Part shown: positions 45,174 through 56,976 of the stretch, one piece after another
How the letters are laid out: every line of letters begins with the position of its first letter
Position numbering within the stretch: the first letter of the stretch is position 1
Source of the DNA: Lasiosphaeris hirsuta
Taxonomy: Eukaryota; Ascomycota; Sordariomycetes; Sordariales; Lasiosphaeriaceae
NCBI GenBank assembly: GCA_030549175.1
Contig: JAUKUA010000007.1
Span: forward strand, 1,426,001-1,490,000
Direction: 5' to 3'
DNA: 64,000 nt
The notes under the pieces: generated by a model
What the model was told of the DNA's origin: nothing
Seen by the model: the letters and a program-made list of their open reading frames with translations, nothing else
Database searches by the model: none
Position numbers and translations under genes: made by a program

Positions 45174-48100
45174 GGCTGCTGGAGGGCATCTCCAATACCT
45201 AGGCTCTCTGACCTCGCATTTTCTCCCTCTCGCAGCGCCCAGCCTATAGTGCCCGCCCGCTATTGAGTCTGAGAGAGAGTAAGGGGGAGATGGGATGAGA
45301 TTTCAGGACTCTTGCGTTCACCCGCAAACTGGGCATGCATACTTGCGACATCTGATGCAGACGATGCGATGCGACTCTGGGGGTGAGGAGATCAAATTCA
45401 AATTCAAGTTGGGACGGTGCCTGTTGGTGCCCTGTCTGTCAGCAATCGACCTCAGGTGAAATTCAGCTGCCAGGGACCCAGTGTGCCCCAGTCAAGCGGC
45501 GGATGGAGGCCCGGGCGTGGTGGTACTAGTTCGGTAGCGGTGGGCCACGGGGCCAAGGAAGGCCCGGCGTCGACGCGTGCCGTCCGCGGACCGGCCGATG
45601 GCAGCAGCGTACTGTGGGCAGGATCTCTGGGTCATGGTCATCTCTGGGCCATCTCTTGGTAGGTCCCGTCTCTGCCCTGCCCTGGCTCTTTGGTTCCATC
45701 CCACGAACGCCTCACCTACGGTTACAGCATATCGAGGTGCACAGCGCCGGCCACGCCTACAAGGGCCATCCTTGCCCTTATTACCAACATCCCATAAACC
45801 AGCATCCGGGTTTACCATCGCGATCGAGAAACGTCTTTTGACCGTTACCGGGTGATAGGTTTTCCTGGACGACGCGCTGCATATCGACCGCCTTGCAATG
45901 CGCGAACCAGTTAGTACACGGTGCTGCAGCGCTGCACCTTGTTTCTCGTCAGCTGAATCTCGCCGACAAGAGGTTGTGGGCTGCTCTCTGCTGCCGCGCC
46001 TTGGGGGCCAGCTCACGCCGCAGCTTTGTCGGAAAGCGCATCCGCGCTGCTCTTGCAAGGTGCAAGCAGGTCTTGAATTGCTCCCTGACATTGCACACGC
46101 ATACGCAGGAAGCATGGAGATGCCTGCAATTCAGTAATCGTGGGTGATGAGCTGGAGAGGAAGCTGAAGTCGGGTGGTGCTTTTAGACGCGGTTGCGGAG
46201 GGGTTGACGTCGACACCGTCTAGCCCTAACCTTGTCCAGAACACCCGCAAGAGATATCTCGGGTTAAGGTTTCTACCTAATGAATTAGCACCTACTGCGG
46301 CGAACCATTATGTTTTAGACAACGTTAACTGCAACAAAAGGCGTGAGATTTTCGTGCGCTGTCTCGAAGTAACGCAGGTACGGGGTCCCGGCTGGAGAAT
46401 CTTGTGTATCTGCCGAGTCGTGTGAATGACTAGCCAAGCGACCTAGTCTGGACTTCCCCGCCCTGACAAGGAACCTGGAGGGACCTTGGCTTGGCCGGTG
46501 CTGGGCCCGCCTCCAAACGACCAACGCAAACGACGGTAACCAAAGTAGCAATTGCTCAACTGCTTGATTCGGAAGCCCGTCTCTAGTTGAGGACGGCCTG
46601 TTTTCATCCGCGCCCCTGCCTGTAGCCCGGATTGGCAGGTCAGGTCGCGCTTGTTGTTTGCACGCTGAAAACCTGCCTATGGACGTGCCCAACACATGTA
46701 CTGGCTCTGTAACTTATTGTGTTGCGCTGCAAATGTCTGCAGCGGCCTGCGGCGCCAGTCCACGGCCGCACTGGTTGCCGTGTGTCAGGATTTCTCCTCC
46801 TTCCAGCCGAAGCTTCTCCGTGCCAGAGAATCACTCCAAAGCTTCCAGACATTCTAGAGCTTCCAACCCCCATCTTCCACGCGCCCGCCAAACTCGGTGG
46901 CGAAACGGAAGGACCAAGAGATGCATCAGCTCACATCGTCCAGGCGCTCGACTAGGCCAGCATGGCATTTTTGTCGCGCAGCCGTCGACGGCGCGATACT
47001 GGCTCGACCGTTGAGGCTCGCGAGGGCAGGTAAATGAGTAGAGAAGCGAGAGATTGAGATGTGTAGCTCCAGCCGACCGCGTCGTTCCAAACGGAATGCT
47101 GCTGTTTGTGCTCGGTCTCTGTGGTTGGCTTGGTCTCAACGCCTCGTCCCCCCTTTCCATCTCCGTGCGCTCGGGATGTGCCCTGGTGTGCTTTCTGGTC
47201 CTCGAAGGCTCCCCCGAGCGGCCCCCCTTGGCTTCAACCTTGTGCTCCATCGGCCTTCGATTGGCCTGTCGGCGTCCTGCTGGGCTTCCTGCGCAACATT
47301 TTCCGATTTCCTAACGCCATCCAGCGCCAGACGGGTGGCCAGCCGCTAGGCCAATCCACATTTTCTCGTTGCATCTCTTTGCTAGATGTGGAACCAGGAG
47401 CGGCGGGTACCAGATACGGTCATGTAATAATCCACCTGAGGCATCCTGGAGGCATCCAGCGGCATCCTTCTGTTCTGCATCTGCTGTTCGTCGTGCTGTT
47501 CACCCTGCGCCGCGAATGCATTGTCGTGTCTCCGCCAGTCTGCGAGGCAAGAGCCGCGATCGAGGTTCGAATTGGGCCACGGCCACAGATGGCTACAGAT
47601 TACACTAGGCAAACCCTTGTCCACTAAACACATCAGTTTCCTTACAACCTGCCGCCGCGAGGTATGCCAGCCCAGTCTCATTTTGCGCCTGTGCACCATG
47701 CTCCCACTGGCCGATTCCTCTTCGATCTCCTTTCTTTTCTTTTTCTTTTCTTTTTGCTCCCCGATCTCCTGCCGTTGGCCCCGCGCGCTTGATTTCGCCA
47801 GGCCCCAGACCGCGACTAGCAAACCGGGCAGGCGGTGGGCGAGGTGTCATCAAATGCCAATAACAGACCTTCTGGAAGACGGCTAGATCTTGGATTGGCA
47901 GCACCTGCACGAGTTAAAAAAAAGCCCGGGCCACCTTGCGGTGGGTGTGCGGTTTGTAGTCACAGGTACCTACCGCCCGCATCCGCAATCCCTGTACCCC
48001 TCACCATTGCATTGCTCCCGGGAGCGGCCCCTTCACGCGCACAAGCCACTTCGCTGCGACTTGCCAGTGCTGGAGGGCCCTGGAGTGTCTGTGTCAAGCC

Positions 48101-48810
48101 TTCCGGCACGGATACAACCCATCCACCATCTCCTTCCATCCTCCATCCAGCCTGAGGTGCTGTCTGCATCTGTCGTCCCAGTCGTCCCTTCCATACCTAC
48201 ATCCTCCCTGGGCTCATACTACCACTACCTGGGTATTGCGGGACTAGGTCGACTATTGCAACCTTGAACCTCTCGCAGTAGCAGCAAGCAGCAAGTGGCC
48301 AAATCCCCGACACCCCCCTTGGGCCTGATCCCTTCCAATCAGCCAACCTCTCGCCCCAGACTTTCCTAGGACCGCCCTCGCTTTAGCCCCGAGTCCTTGC
48401 GCCACTGAGGGAGAGACAAAAAAGAACACCTTCCGCTCCACTTCTTCCTTCGACCTTCCCCCCCCCCCTCCTCCCCAGGCCCTCTCAACCACCGACCATA
48501 ACCTACTGACCACCACTTGTCCACATCTGCCGGTGTCTACCCCGATCCGATTGACCGCGAGGCCACAAGTCTGTGAGAATCCCAAACCGTCAACCGCAAA
48601 CCGCATTGCCTGGAGCATCTTGTCTGGTGGTGCATGTGAGGTCTGCTAGTGGTGTCGTGCAGAAGAAAAGGAGCTGCTCAGGAACGAGTCCATGCCACGA
48701 GCTACGGGAGGTAGCAGGGAACGAACACCATCGCGAACAAAGCCATATACCGGCCCCGAAACCTGATTCGCCCTGCCGCAAACGATTGAGTACTCACTGG
48801 GAGCAATGAG

Positions 48811-48981
48811 GTAGGCTGGGCCAATTTTTTTTAATACACGGCGCCCGACATTTGACGCCATGCGCGCATGCGCCGCTCCTGTTCCTGCGGGTCCTACAGC
48901 GTTTTTTTTTTTTATGTTCCATGTCTTGTTGAACCGCTTTGCTTCTGCTGCCGGGTGCTGACTCTTATCGCATTACTGCAG
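48811..48981 (+). other. Possible 5' UTR intron of the SFL1-like gene
   Basis: A donor-like GTAGGC at 48811 and a good pyrimidine-A acceptor (ATTACTGCAG) ending at 48981 frame a 171-nt segment that ends just 5 nt before the start codon. If spliced, an upstream ATG at 48806 would open an 8-codon uORF that overlaps the main start. Transcript data would be needed to confirm it. Confidence 0.35.
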
Positions 48982-48986
48982 GGCAG

Positions 48987-50929
48987 ATGGCCACTGCCAC
49001 TGAGAGTGTGCCGAGAAACCACTTGGCCAACGGGCCAGAAGAGCCAATGGGTGCGAGAACAGTCCCGATCATTACTCCCACCATCCAGATGTCTGCGCCG
49101 TCCCCCGGCGAGCCCATGGAAATCACCACTCCCACATCTTCAGCGCCAGCTTCTGCTACCAAGAGCCCCGACAGCGATGTCCTCATCAATGGCTTGAGCG
49201 ACAGGCCACGACCCCCCTCGCAGAACGACCACCATCACCACCACCCCGACAACATCATCATGCCCGCCCCCGTCGCCGCTGCCGCGGCTGTCCACCAGCC
49301 AAAGATCGTCCAAACGGCATTCATTCACAAGCTCTACAAGTACGCTAACCCCCCCCTCTTGTCTTGGTTCCTGAATGTTAACAGCGGCGGTAGCATGCTG
49401 GAAGACAAGACAATACAGCACTTGATCTCATGGACGCCGACGGCAGAGAGTTTCGTCATGCAGCCCTCTCACGAGTTCTCCAAAGTGCTAGCGTGAGATA
49501 CCTCTCATCTAGTTTCGGCGCGAAGCCCAATCATTAACAGAAATAATAGTCAATATTTCAAGCATACCAACGTTTCGTCCTTTGTACGGCAGCTTAACAT
49601 GTATGGGTTTCACAAGGGTAAGGATTTCCCCGTGAAAGCGGTGCTGGGGGTTTGGCGCTGACCTGCGCAAAGTGAGCGACGTTTTCCAACATGGTCCACC
49701 GGACGCGACCTTGTGGGAGTTTAAGCACGGCAACGGCAACTTTAAGCGGGGGGACTTGGTCGGGCTACGGGAGATCAAACGCCGGGCATCTCGACATGCG
49801 CTAGTCCACCGAGACTACGGCAGCCAGAAACCGCCGCCATCACAGCCGGGGACCCCCGCGGAGCCCATGCCGCCTATGCAAGAGGGCGGCGATCCGAGGA
49901 TCAACTCGATTGAGCATGCGCTCTACGACCTGACGACCCGGTTCCAGCGCCACGAGGAGAATGCGCATTTCAAGCACCAGACCATCATGGACACGGTGGC
50001 TCGATTGCTGCAATTTAATCGCGAGCTATCGCAGGCCGTGCTTGCCCTTGCCCCGAGCCCCGACAACCTGATATACCGGGACGGTGAGTGGCGCATACCG
50101 CAGCCTTTTGGTACCAGTATAGCCTAATGTTTTTCTAGTGTCCGCCTTGCAGGTAGAGGTCCAGCGGCAAATGGATATGTTCCGGACCTTGGATGAACCC
50201 CACGAGCCGCTGTTCACGAGCACCCGCACCTACTTTTCGAATGTAGAGAATGCCCCGGTCTCACCGCGGCAAATGCCCCAAGATGACCCCCGAAGATCCA
50301 ATCTCGCGGTTCCCCAATCTCGACAATCAAACTACTACCGCCCGTCGGTACCCTCCAACCTTTCAATTAGCACCCGCCGGCCATATGGATCAATAGGCGC
50401 AAATACCACACAGTCCTCGCCCTCGTCGCTCCGCTCGCAGCCACCACCGCCACCTCCTGGACCCCATCCCTTGGCGAATGTAGAGCTGCCCCCAGGAAGC
50501 TTGGCTCGACGGCATACTTCGGCCGACATCCGCGCCCACGGCTGGCAACCTAACCCGCCGCCGTTTGCCTCGGGGCCTCCATCTTCGCAGTGGCCGTCCT
50601 CCCCAAGCCGCGCGGCGGTAGCCGAGGACCAGCGGATCCAAGACTCCTTCTCCCACTACACCCTTCAGCCTTCTTCGCAGCCCCATTCGAGGCCGACAAC
50701 CCCTCCGCCACCCCCTTTCAGCAATGGCGGGCCACCTGTGGACACGTTTGGGAGCTGGTCGTGGAACTCGGCCAACAAGAATCTCTCTGTCCGAGACAAT
50801 TCTGCGCCGCCGACAAGGAGAGGAAGCATGGCTCATATTCTCAACCCGACGGATACGGCGGAAAGAGATGACGAGGATGAAATAGACCCACGTGGCGACG
50901 ACGATCGTAAGCGCAAACGGTTGCAATGA
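48987..50929 (+). CDS. SFL1-like transcription factor with HSF-type DNA-binding domain
   Basis: Five exons, 48987-49339, 49394-49492, 49550-49617, 49673-50083 and 50139-50929, give 573 aa. The HSF-type domain (about residues 106-220) is rebuilt across the first three introns: [34 protein letters not shown] and [14 protein letters not shown] are all hallmark segments. A coiled-coil-like region follows (about 245-300), then a long Pro/Ser/Gln-rich tail ending in an acidic/basic stretch ([17 protein letters not shown]). The GNFKRGD form and the Ala/Pro/His-rich N-terminus point to the Sfl1 branch (flocculation suppressor, cAMP/PKA-linked morphogenesis regulator in yeasts) rather than classic Hsf1. 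The branch assignment is from family memory. The gene lies at the right end of a 7.3-kb desert, which fits complex regulation. Confidence 0.9.
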
Positions 50930-52203
50930 GAACCGCAGGGGGCCGACAAAAATGCTGGCCTGCCTCCAACATGAAGACGGTCCCTTCGTAGTTGAACATA
51001 ATAAACTTGCGCTAATCTACAACACAAAATACCCCGATCATCTAACGGCCGATTCATATTGACGACATGTGGGGGGTTCACCTAACGATATACAATCATA
51101 CACGGCATTTAATTGGATGGGGCCTACCTATCTTTCGCCTGTCTCACAGCAGAAGCCGTGTGCCTTGTCGTCGTGCTCGGCCTTTTGCTTTTCTTCGTTT
51201 TGGCTTTTTGACGGAATTGGACAAAAAAGCGATGAACGATGTCATGAGGGGATCGGAGATATTCGTGAGACCTGACTAGAAGTTGGCTTTATATCCTCGA
51301 GTGTTTTCCCCATCTCTCTCTCCTGTTCTGGTTTATTTCTTTTCTCCACTGGCTGGCTGGCTAGGAATGAGCGGGTGGGTGGATCGTTTTGTCTTGCTTG
51401 GTTGGTATTTTGGCCTGGAGGCGACAATGGCAGCGACGGCGGCGGCAAACTTGACTTAGCCACCAGAATGGGATTTAGCAAAGGCTTTTGTCCTAGGACA
51501 GGTTTGCTATATTCTGCATCTACGGACACGGGCCCTCTTTTCGGTATCGGCTTTGGGTGGGTGGACGGATGTTTGCTAGCTGGCTTGTTGGCCGGATGTA
51601 CGATGGATTTGACGGTATTTGCACCTGACAGATTCGCCTGGTTTCTGGGGTGGTATGTATGGCAAGTGAGCTTACAATCGCGGAGTTTTCTCTCAGAACA
51701 AAAAACCCCTGGTAATGTTTTGATAATCGTGTACTTCTAATAGGGTTGTTGCTTTGTCGCTGTTTCATTCTGCATTTTTTTTTTCTCTCTTTTTTGGTAC
51801 CTGAGCCGGGGCGGCATTTAACATGCTTTGATGCTTTATCGTTTTCTAGTCTTAACAAAGTACTACGCAGTAGTCGTACTTTTAGGGGGGCATTTTCTTA
51901 TGCCTGATAGGCCGGTAGTTTTCCGATGGCATTTGTTTGGGTGTGGGAGTGGCACTTGTCTTTTATGTCGCATCATGATGTGCCAGGTTCAGGGCAGTAT
52001 AAATGGTCTGCCGGGGTAGACAGACTAGAGGTGGGAGCGTCTCATGTCCAATATCTATAGCAAGCTTCCCCAGTGGCAAGGGAAGAAATAGGAAAAGGAA
52101 GAATATGCAGTTTCAAAGGTCACTTGTGATAGGAGTTGTTGATGAAATATGGATTCATGAACACAGGTTGCGATAATCCAGCATATGTACATATGCACGT
52201 GTA
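50930..52203. other. 1.3-kb convergent intergenic region
   Basis: Between the SFL1-like gene (+) and the basic hypothetical gene (-). It is T-rich on the plus strand and presumably mostly 3' UTR. A TATAAATG occurs near 51990-51998 with no ORF behind it. No gene is supported. Confidence 0.45.
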
Positions 52204-53004
52204 TCATACGGAAGCTGTCCCACTCTCCGCGCTTGCCTTCTTCTTGTTATTCCTCTTCTTCCTCTTCCGCCTTTCGGCAGCTCCCTCGGCTCGCTCCTCC
52301 ACTTCTTCCAACTCCGGCTCTGCCACCCCTCCCTCAACTGAACGCTCCACCTCCGGTTGCCACTCACCAACTCCCTCGTCGCGCTTACCCGCATCGTCCC
52401 CTCCTTTGACCTCCCCAACACTCTCCCTCCCAGCCCCCCCCTCCTCCGTCGCCTCCTCCTCCACCGCCGCCGCCCGAGCCCGCTTCGGCCGCACCCGCCC
52501 AACCGCGCTCCGCCCTAGCTCCTCCTCGCTGTCACTCGCCCCGCCCCTGGCCGCCGTCCGCTTACGGGCCTCCCCCGCCGCCGCCTTCTGCGCCGCCGCG
52601 TTGCGCCCTAGTAGCCGCGTCTTGAGCACCACGTCCTCGCGCGCCTGCGCCCCCCCTGTTCCAGCTAGCGGCGTCGCGGAGTGCGCGGCGAACCCGACCC
52701 CCGTGTTGGGCGCCTGGACGTAGGCTGGGTTGAGCTCTCTGTCGTGCGCGGGGTTGGTGGAGGGGGTGTGCGAGGTGTTGGGGGTGGACTTGGGGAGGGG
52801 GGTTGTGGTGGTGGTGGAGGAGAAGCCCCTTTTTAGAGTGTTGGATGGGGTGGTGGTGGTTGTGACGGTGGTGGCGTGGCTCTTGTTTAGGGTGCTGAGG
52901 ATTTGTGAGTGCTTTGCTAGGCCTATTGTGATGCGGTTCATGGATTGGTCGAGGTTGGCGGCGATGGGGGGCCGGCCGTTGGCTGTGGGTTTGTCCTGGG
53001 ACAT
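52204..53004 (-). CDS. Basic, low-complexity hypothetical protein
   Basis: Single exon, 266 aa from the ATG at 53004; an in-frame ATG at 53097 would add 31 residues. I choose 53004 because MSQDKPTANGRPPIAANLDQ begins a stretch that looks conserved, followed by a helical segment (SMNRITIGLAKHSQILSTLN). The middle is Thr/Ser/Pro-rich; then AREDVVLKTRLLGRNAAAQKAAAGEARKR-like basic helices and a long Glu/Gly/Ala/Arg tail ending in KRKKRNNKKK, a likely nuclear or nucleolar signal. No domain that I can name is present. Codon composition is strongly GC-biased in the third position, which supports coding. The function is unknown. It shares a 1.06-kb divergent region with the succinyl-CoA ligase gene. 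Confidence 0.7.
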   Translation of the reverse strand: MSQDKPTANGRPPIAANLDQSMNRITIGLAKHSQILSTLNKSHATTVTTTTTPSNTLKRGFSSTTTTTPLPKSTPNTSHTPSTNPAHDRELNPAYVQAPNTGVGFAAHSATPLAGTGGAQAREDVVLKTRLLGRNAAAQKAAAGEARKRTAARGGASDSEEELGRSAVGRVRPKRARAAAVEEEATEEGGAGRESVGEVKGGDDAGKRDEGVGEWQPEVERSVEGGVAEPELEEVEERAEGAAERRKRKKRNNKKKASAESGTASV

Positions 53005-54066
53005 TTTGATAGTGACGGTTGGCTTGGCGGGGATTGAGTGAATATACCGCCCGAGGTTCAGTTGTTTGGGTGTTGTGGATTTGAGCTTGCATTTCATGTG
53101 AGATGTTGCGGTTCAGAGGCCAGAAAAGTCAAGATTAACACCGATAACGAGGGGGGCACTTTCTTATCGGAGGGCGCGGTTTCATTTGGTATCCCCACGT
53201 TTCAACGATGATTGACGGATAGTTACTGTAATTTACATGATCAGTTTTCCTTGCACCTGAGCTAAACTGGAGTCCAGACATGAACCAGAAGAAAAGAAAG
53301 ACACACACAAGAAACAGCACGCGGCGGTGAGAACACCGCAGGAGAGACCAACATTGATCCAGGGAGATGCTACGAGAGGACTGCAAAAGAATCCGCTAAG
53401 GCTGCACCCCTCCATCTGTCCGTGAGGTAGACAAAATCAACATGTGTGGAGAGAAGCTGGAGCCTCTTGCCCCCTGCAAGCAGTCCGAGATGCGGACTGC
53501 GCGCCCAGCACGTTGGTAACAGTTGGAGAAAAGCGGCGGACTGAGTTTACGCTTTTTGCGACGTTGCAGAGAGTTTCCGCAGACGCTAGCAGAGGAACAA
53601 CTGTTGTGCCTAGTTAGGATGGTTTAAGGAAAGAGATATCCCTATCGGAAACACTCCATCAAGGAGAGATTGAGATAGCTGAAATCGGTAACTAGCTAGC
53701 CTGTGCGGAACACACCCACGCTGGCCCGAAATAGACCCCGTTGGATATGGATATGGGAGCGCCGACAAGTCGAGCCGGATCACGGGGCTTTTCGGATCAA
53801 GTGAGCCCAGAGCAGCTCCGGCCAATGGCGGGCGGCTATTGGCTCGGGAAATTCCGCAGAGCTCCAAAACTTGCAACGACTCGGCCGCGCCAGGCATCTG
53901 GCCCTTGGCTGGCATCTGGCGTTCCCCCCATTGAGCCATTGAGCGTCATTTCATCGAAAAGACTTCGAGAAAACGAAAGGCGATCAGCCCAAACCACCAG
54001 CCCTTCCTGTCCATCACTCCCTTCCTTCCCTCCAGCCTCAGTACCAGGGAGCCATCTGCAATCATC
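53005..54066. promoter_or_regulatory. Divergent promoter region
   Basis: 1.06 kb between the basic hypothetical gene (-) and the succinyl-CoA ligase gene (+). No coding exon is supported; the last 100 nt before 54067 are C- and T-rich. Confidence 0.45.
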
Positions 54067-55612
54067 ATGTTCAGGCTCGGCCGCAACCGCGCATTGGCGT
54101 CAGCCTTTGCTGCCCCTAAGGTCTGTTTCTCTCGAGCAATCGCCGGGAAGCCACGTCTTTCCGAGACTGAAGCTGACTGCTTTTGTAACCGCAGCTTTCC
54201 CCCTCTAGCAGGCTGCCCGGCATCGCACAACAACGGAGAGCTCTGAGCATCCACGAGTACGTCTCTGCCGAACTCCTCTCCAAGGTGAGCCTTTTTGTTT
54301 TCCCGCGGCCAATCGAAGACGAGGCCGCTGACTGACTCAACTCCCCACGACAGTATGGCATTGGTGTTCCCAAGGGCTCCGTCGCGAGGTCAGGCGCCGA
54401 GGCCGAGGCCGTCGCAAAGTCAATCGGTGGTGATGATATGGTGATTAAGGCTCAGGTTCTGGCTGGTGGCCGTGGCAAGGGTACCTTCGACAACGGGCTC
54501 AAGGGTGGCGTTCGCGTCATCTACTCGCCCACCGAGGCCCGCATGTTCGCCGACCAGATGATCGGCCACCACCTCGTCACCAAGCAGACGGGCGCCCAGG
54601 GCCGCCTCTGCAACGCCGTCTACATCTGCGAGCGCAAGTTTGCCCGTCGCGAGTTCTACCTAGCCATCCTCATGGACCGTGCTTCGCAAGGCCCCGTCAT
54701 TGTGTCGTCCTCGCAGGGCGGTATGGACATTGAGGGTGTCGCCAAGGAGAACCCGGAAGCCATCACGACCACCTACATTGACATCAACGTCGGTGTCACG
54801 GACGAGATTGCCCGCGGCGTTGCCACCGGGCTGGGCTTCAGCGAGCAATGCATCGAGGAGGCCAAGGACACGATTCAGAAGCTGTACCAGATCTTTCTTG
54901 ACAAGGACTCTACACAGATCGAGATTAACCCGCTCTCAGAGACGTCTGACCACCAGGTATTGTGCATGGACGCCAAGTTTGGTTTCGACGACAATGCCGA
55001 GTTCCGTCAAAAGGAGATTTTTGACTATCGCGACACCACGCAGGAGGATGCCCAGGAGGTGAAGGCAGCCGAGTCGGGCCTCAACTTCATCAAGCTCGAT
55101 GGTGATATTGGCTGCCTGGTCAACGGTGCTGGTCTCGCCATGGCCACCATGGACATCATCAAGCTCAACGGCGGGCAGCCGGCCAACTTCCTCGATGTTG
55201 GCGGTGGTGCCACGCCAGCGGCCATCCGCGAGGCCTTTGAGCTCATCACGAGCGACCAGAAGGTGACAGCCATCTTTGTCAACATCTTTGGCGGTATCGT
55301 GCGCTGCGACGCCATCGCCACGGGCCTGATCCACACGGTTGAGTCGCTCAACCTCAAAATCCCCATCATTGCCCGTCTCCAGGGCACCAACGTCGACAAA
55401 GCGCACCAAATCATCAGCGAGTCCGGACTCAAGATCTTCTCGATTGACGACCTCCAGAGCGCTGCCGAGAAGGCGGTGCAACTGTCCAAGGTTGTTAAGA
55501 TGGGTAAGTTTAACTCTCGACTGTCGCCTAGTAAGGGGTGCGTTACTGATTTTTTTTGGTGATTTTAGCTCGCGACATTGACGTCGGCGTCGAGTTCACC
55601 CTGGGTATTTAA
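54067..55612 (+). CDS. LSC2: Mitochondrial succinyl-CoA ligase, beta subunit
   Basis: Four exons, 54067-54120, 54195-54284, 54354-55503 and 55569-55612, give 445 aa, the family length. The first exon (MFRLGRNRALASAFAAPK) is a typical mitochondrial presequence, and mature protein begins near LSIHEYVSAELL, the conserved start of the ATP-grasp domain. Further landmarks are KAQVLAGGRGKG (nucleotide-binding), IEINPL (metal site), NGAGLAMATMD, FLDVGGGA and NIFGGIVRCD in the C-terminal CoA-ligase domain, and the short last exon ends FTLGI. The enzyme makes succinate and ATP or GTP from succinyl-CoA in the TCA cycle; nucleotide specificity cannot be read safely here. The alpha subunit, which carries the phosphohistidine, is not in the window. 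Confidence 0.96.
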
Positions 55613-56745
55613 TGGATGGCGGACTCGGGTCAGCACGATGGTAGGGGGCAAGGCATTCATGTATAGACTCTAGGGCTGGGTTGATTCCCTTGTACTACAA
55701 CGACAACGAGGCGAGGCTCACAGATGGTAACATGTTGGCGGTGGGTTATTATCTCTCGATGCATGTGTATTTTGTGGGAAGCAAACTAGAGCTGGCAATG
55801 GCACCAATTTTTTATTTTATTTTTTCTGTCTCTTGCTTCAAGCCGTCCTTGCCTATGACTTTGCTATCTTTGCCAAGTACACGACGGTAACAAACGACGT
55901 CAATTGATGGTGAGGGATTGAGTGACGACAAACATGCCAAGGAATCCTGGTCTCCTGTTCTTGTAGTATTGTCGGACAGCAACGGGGTGTTCCGAGCGGC
56001 TGAAGAGCCCAAAAAGGCAACGTGACAGGCTGCCCAAAATATCCGACGGGTGGTTGTACTGTATATCGGTTGGCAGCCAGCTCTGTGTTCTAGGCCCGTC
56101 TGGATTTGCGAGTTTTGCATGTGGCCAGCCGCAAAGTTGTAATTCGGTGCTTCTAGCACACGGTTCCATGTCTAGAGGGTGGGGGGAGGGGTTGGGGAAG
56201 GTGGTCTAGCGACTTCATTAGTTGCTTCGGTCTCTGCTCACTACCATCGCAGCTAGAGTACTGAGGTGTATTATACAACGGCGCAAGATAAGCGGCTTAT
56301 CTGCTGGATGGTAATCCTTTTTCCTTTGGGGGGTGGTAGTGGGTGGGAGCTGTGTGGTAGAAGCACTGGAAGATGGTTTGGGGGGTTGCAGGCTTGGCAT
56401 GGCGCGGCGACGATTCACATATATCCAGGTGCCATGAAGGTTGTCCGATTCGTAAACCCGCCTTGTGGGTTGCTGTTTGGCTCGATCTCTGTTTTAGCTG
56501 AGACGCACAGAGTGTCAAACCCTGAAAACAAACCGAACGACGCCAGACTTACACCTTAAGGAAACTCCTCCCCTTCCACCTAACAAGGAAGGAATCTCCT
56601 CCCCTTCCACCCGCCAAGCCATAAACCCAACACCCCCTCTCCAACATCCCCTCTCCAACATCCCCTCTCCAACATCCCCCTCCCTCGGGCGACCCTCTCA
56701 ACCGCAGCATCCCAACCCACGAAGGTCGGAACCCCATCGGCCAAA
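55613..56745. other. 1.1-kb intergenic region
   Basis: Downstream of the succinyl-CoA ligase gene. It holds no supported gene. At its right end are C/T-rich sequence and a 14-bp tandem repeat just before the doubtful small ORF. Confidence 0.45.
56634..56679. repeat. 14-bp tandem repeat, 3.3 copies
   Basis: The unit cccctctccaacat is repeated three times perfectly with a partial fourth, 67 nt upstream of a small ORF. A longer similar pair (tcctccccttccacc) lies just before it at about 56566-56610. Confidence 0.88.
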
Positions 56746-56976
56746 ATGGACGGCTCCTCCATCTGCCCCTGCTCGGCCTGCTACAACGCCGATCCCTCGG
56801 AGGACCCACACGCCCAGCCGGCTGCCAAGCCGGTGCAAACCAAGCAGAAGTACCCCACGAGCAACACCATTATGGGTCGGATGAGGCTGGCCCTCAGCGT
56901 CCACCGCAGCAGCACATCTTCGGATCTGGTCGCCCTGCGGGAGGCGGCGCAGCCGGTTGCGGTTACGGGGAAGTAG
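56746..56976 (+). CDS. Small hypothetical protein, 76 aa, doubtful
   Basis: A single-exon frame with a good start context (ccaaaATGG) and third-position G/C preference. The predicted protein begins MDGSSICPCSACYN, with three closely spaced cysteines (CxCxxC), followed by a hydrophilic middle and a Ser/Ala/Leu tail (SSDLVALREAAQPVAV). I recognise no family. The pyrimidine-rich tandem repeat directly upstream could act as a leader or promoter. It may be a clade-specific small protein or a chance frame; a later exon cannot be excluded. Confidence 0.38.
   Translation: MDGSSICPCSACYNADPSEDPHAQPAAKPVQTKQKYPTSNTIMGRMRLALSVHRSSTSSDLVALREAAQPVAVTGK

Larger units (their letters stand above)
41715..48986. 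other. 7.3-kb gene desert upstream of the SFL1-like gene
   Basis: No frame in this stretch shows a recognisable family, and none can be linked by convincing splicing. The longest is a 249-codon minus frame (43931-44680) with no protein-like features that I trust. The region holds an 11-bp inverted repeat (42810-42855), a G-rich tandem repeat (42689-42725), a run of 14 G (42889-42902) and a 9-bp tandem repeat (45138-45173). Its right end holds the leader of the SFL1-like gene. Long upstream regions are usual for highly regulated transcription factor genes. Confidence 0.45.

Noticed and set aside
47560..47590. GGTTCGAATT word resembling a tRNA B box
   Set aside because: The spacing and surrounding sequence do not allow acceptor or D arms.
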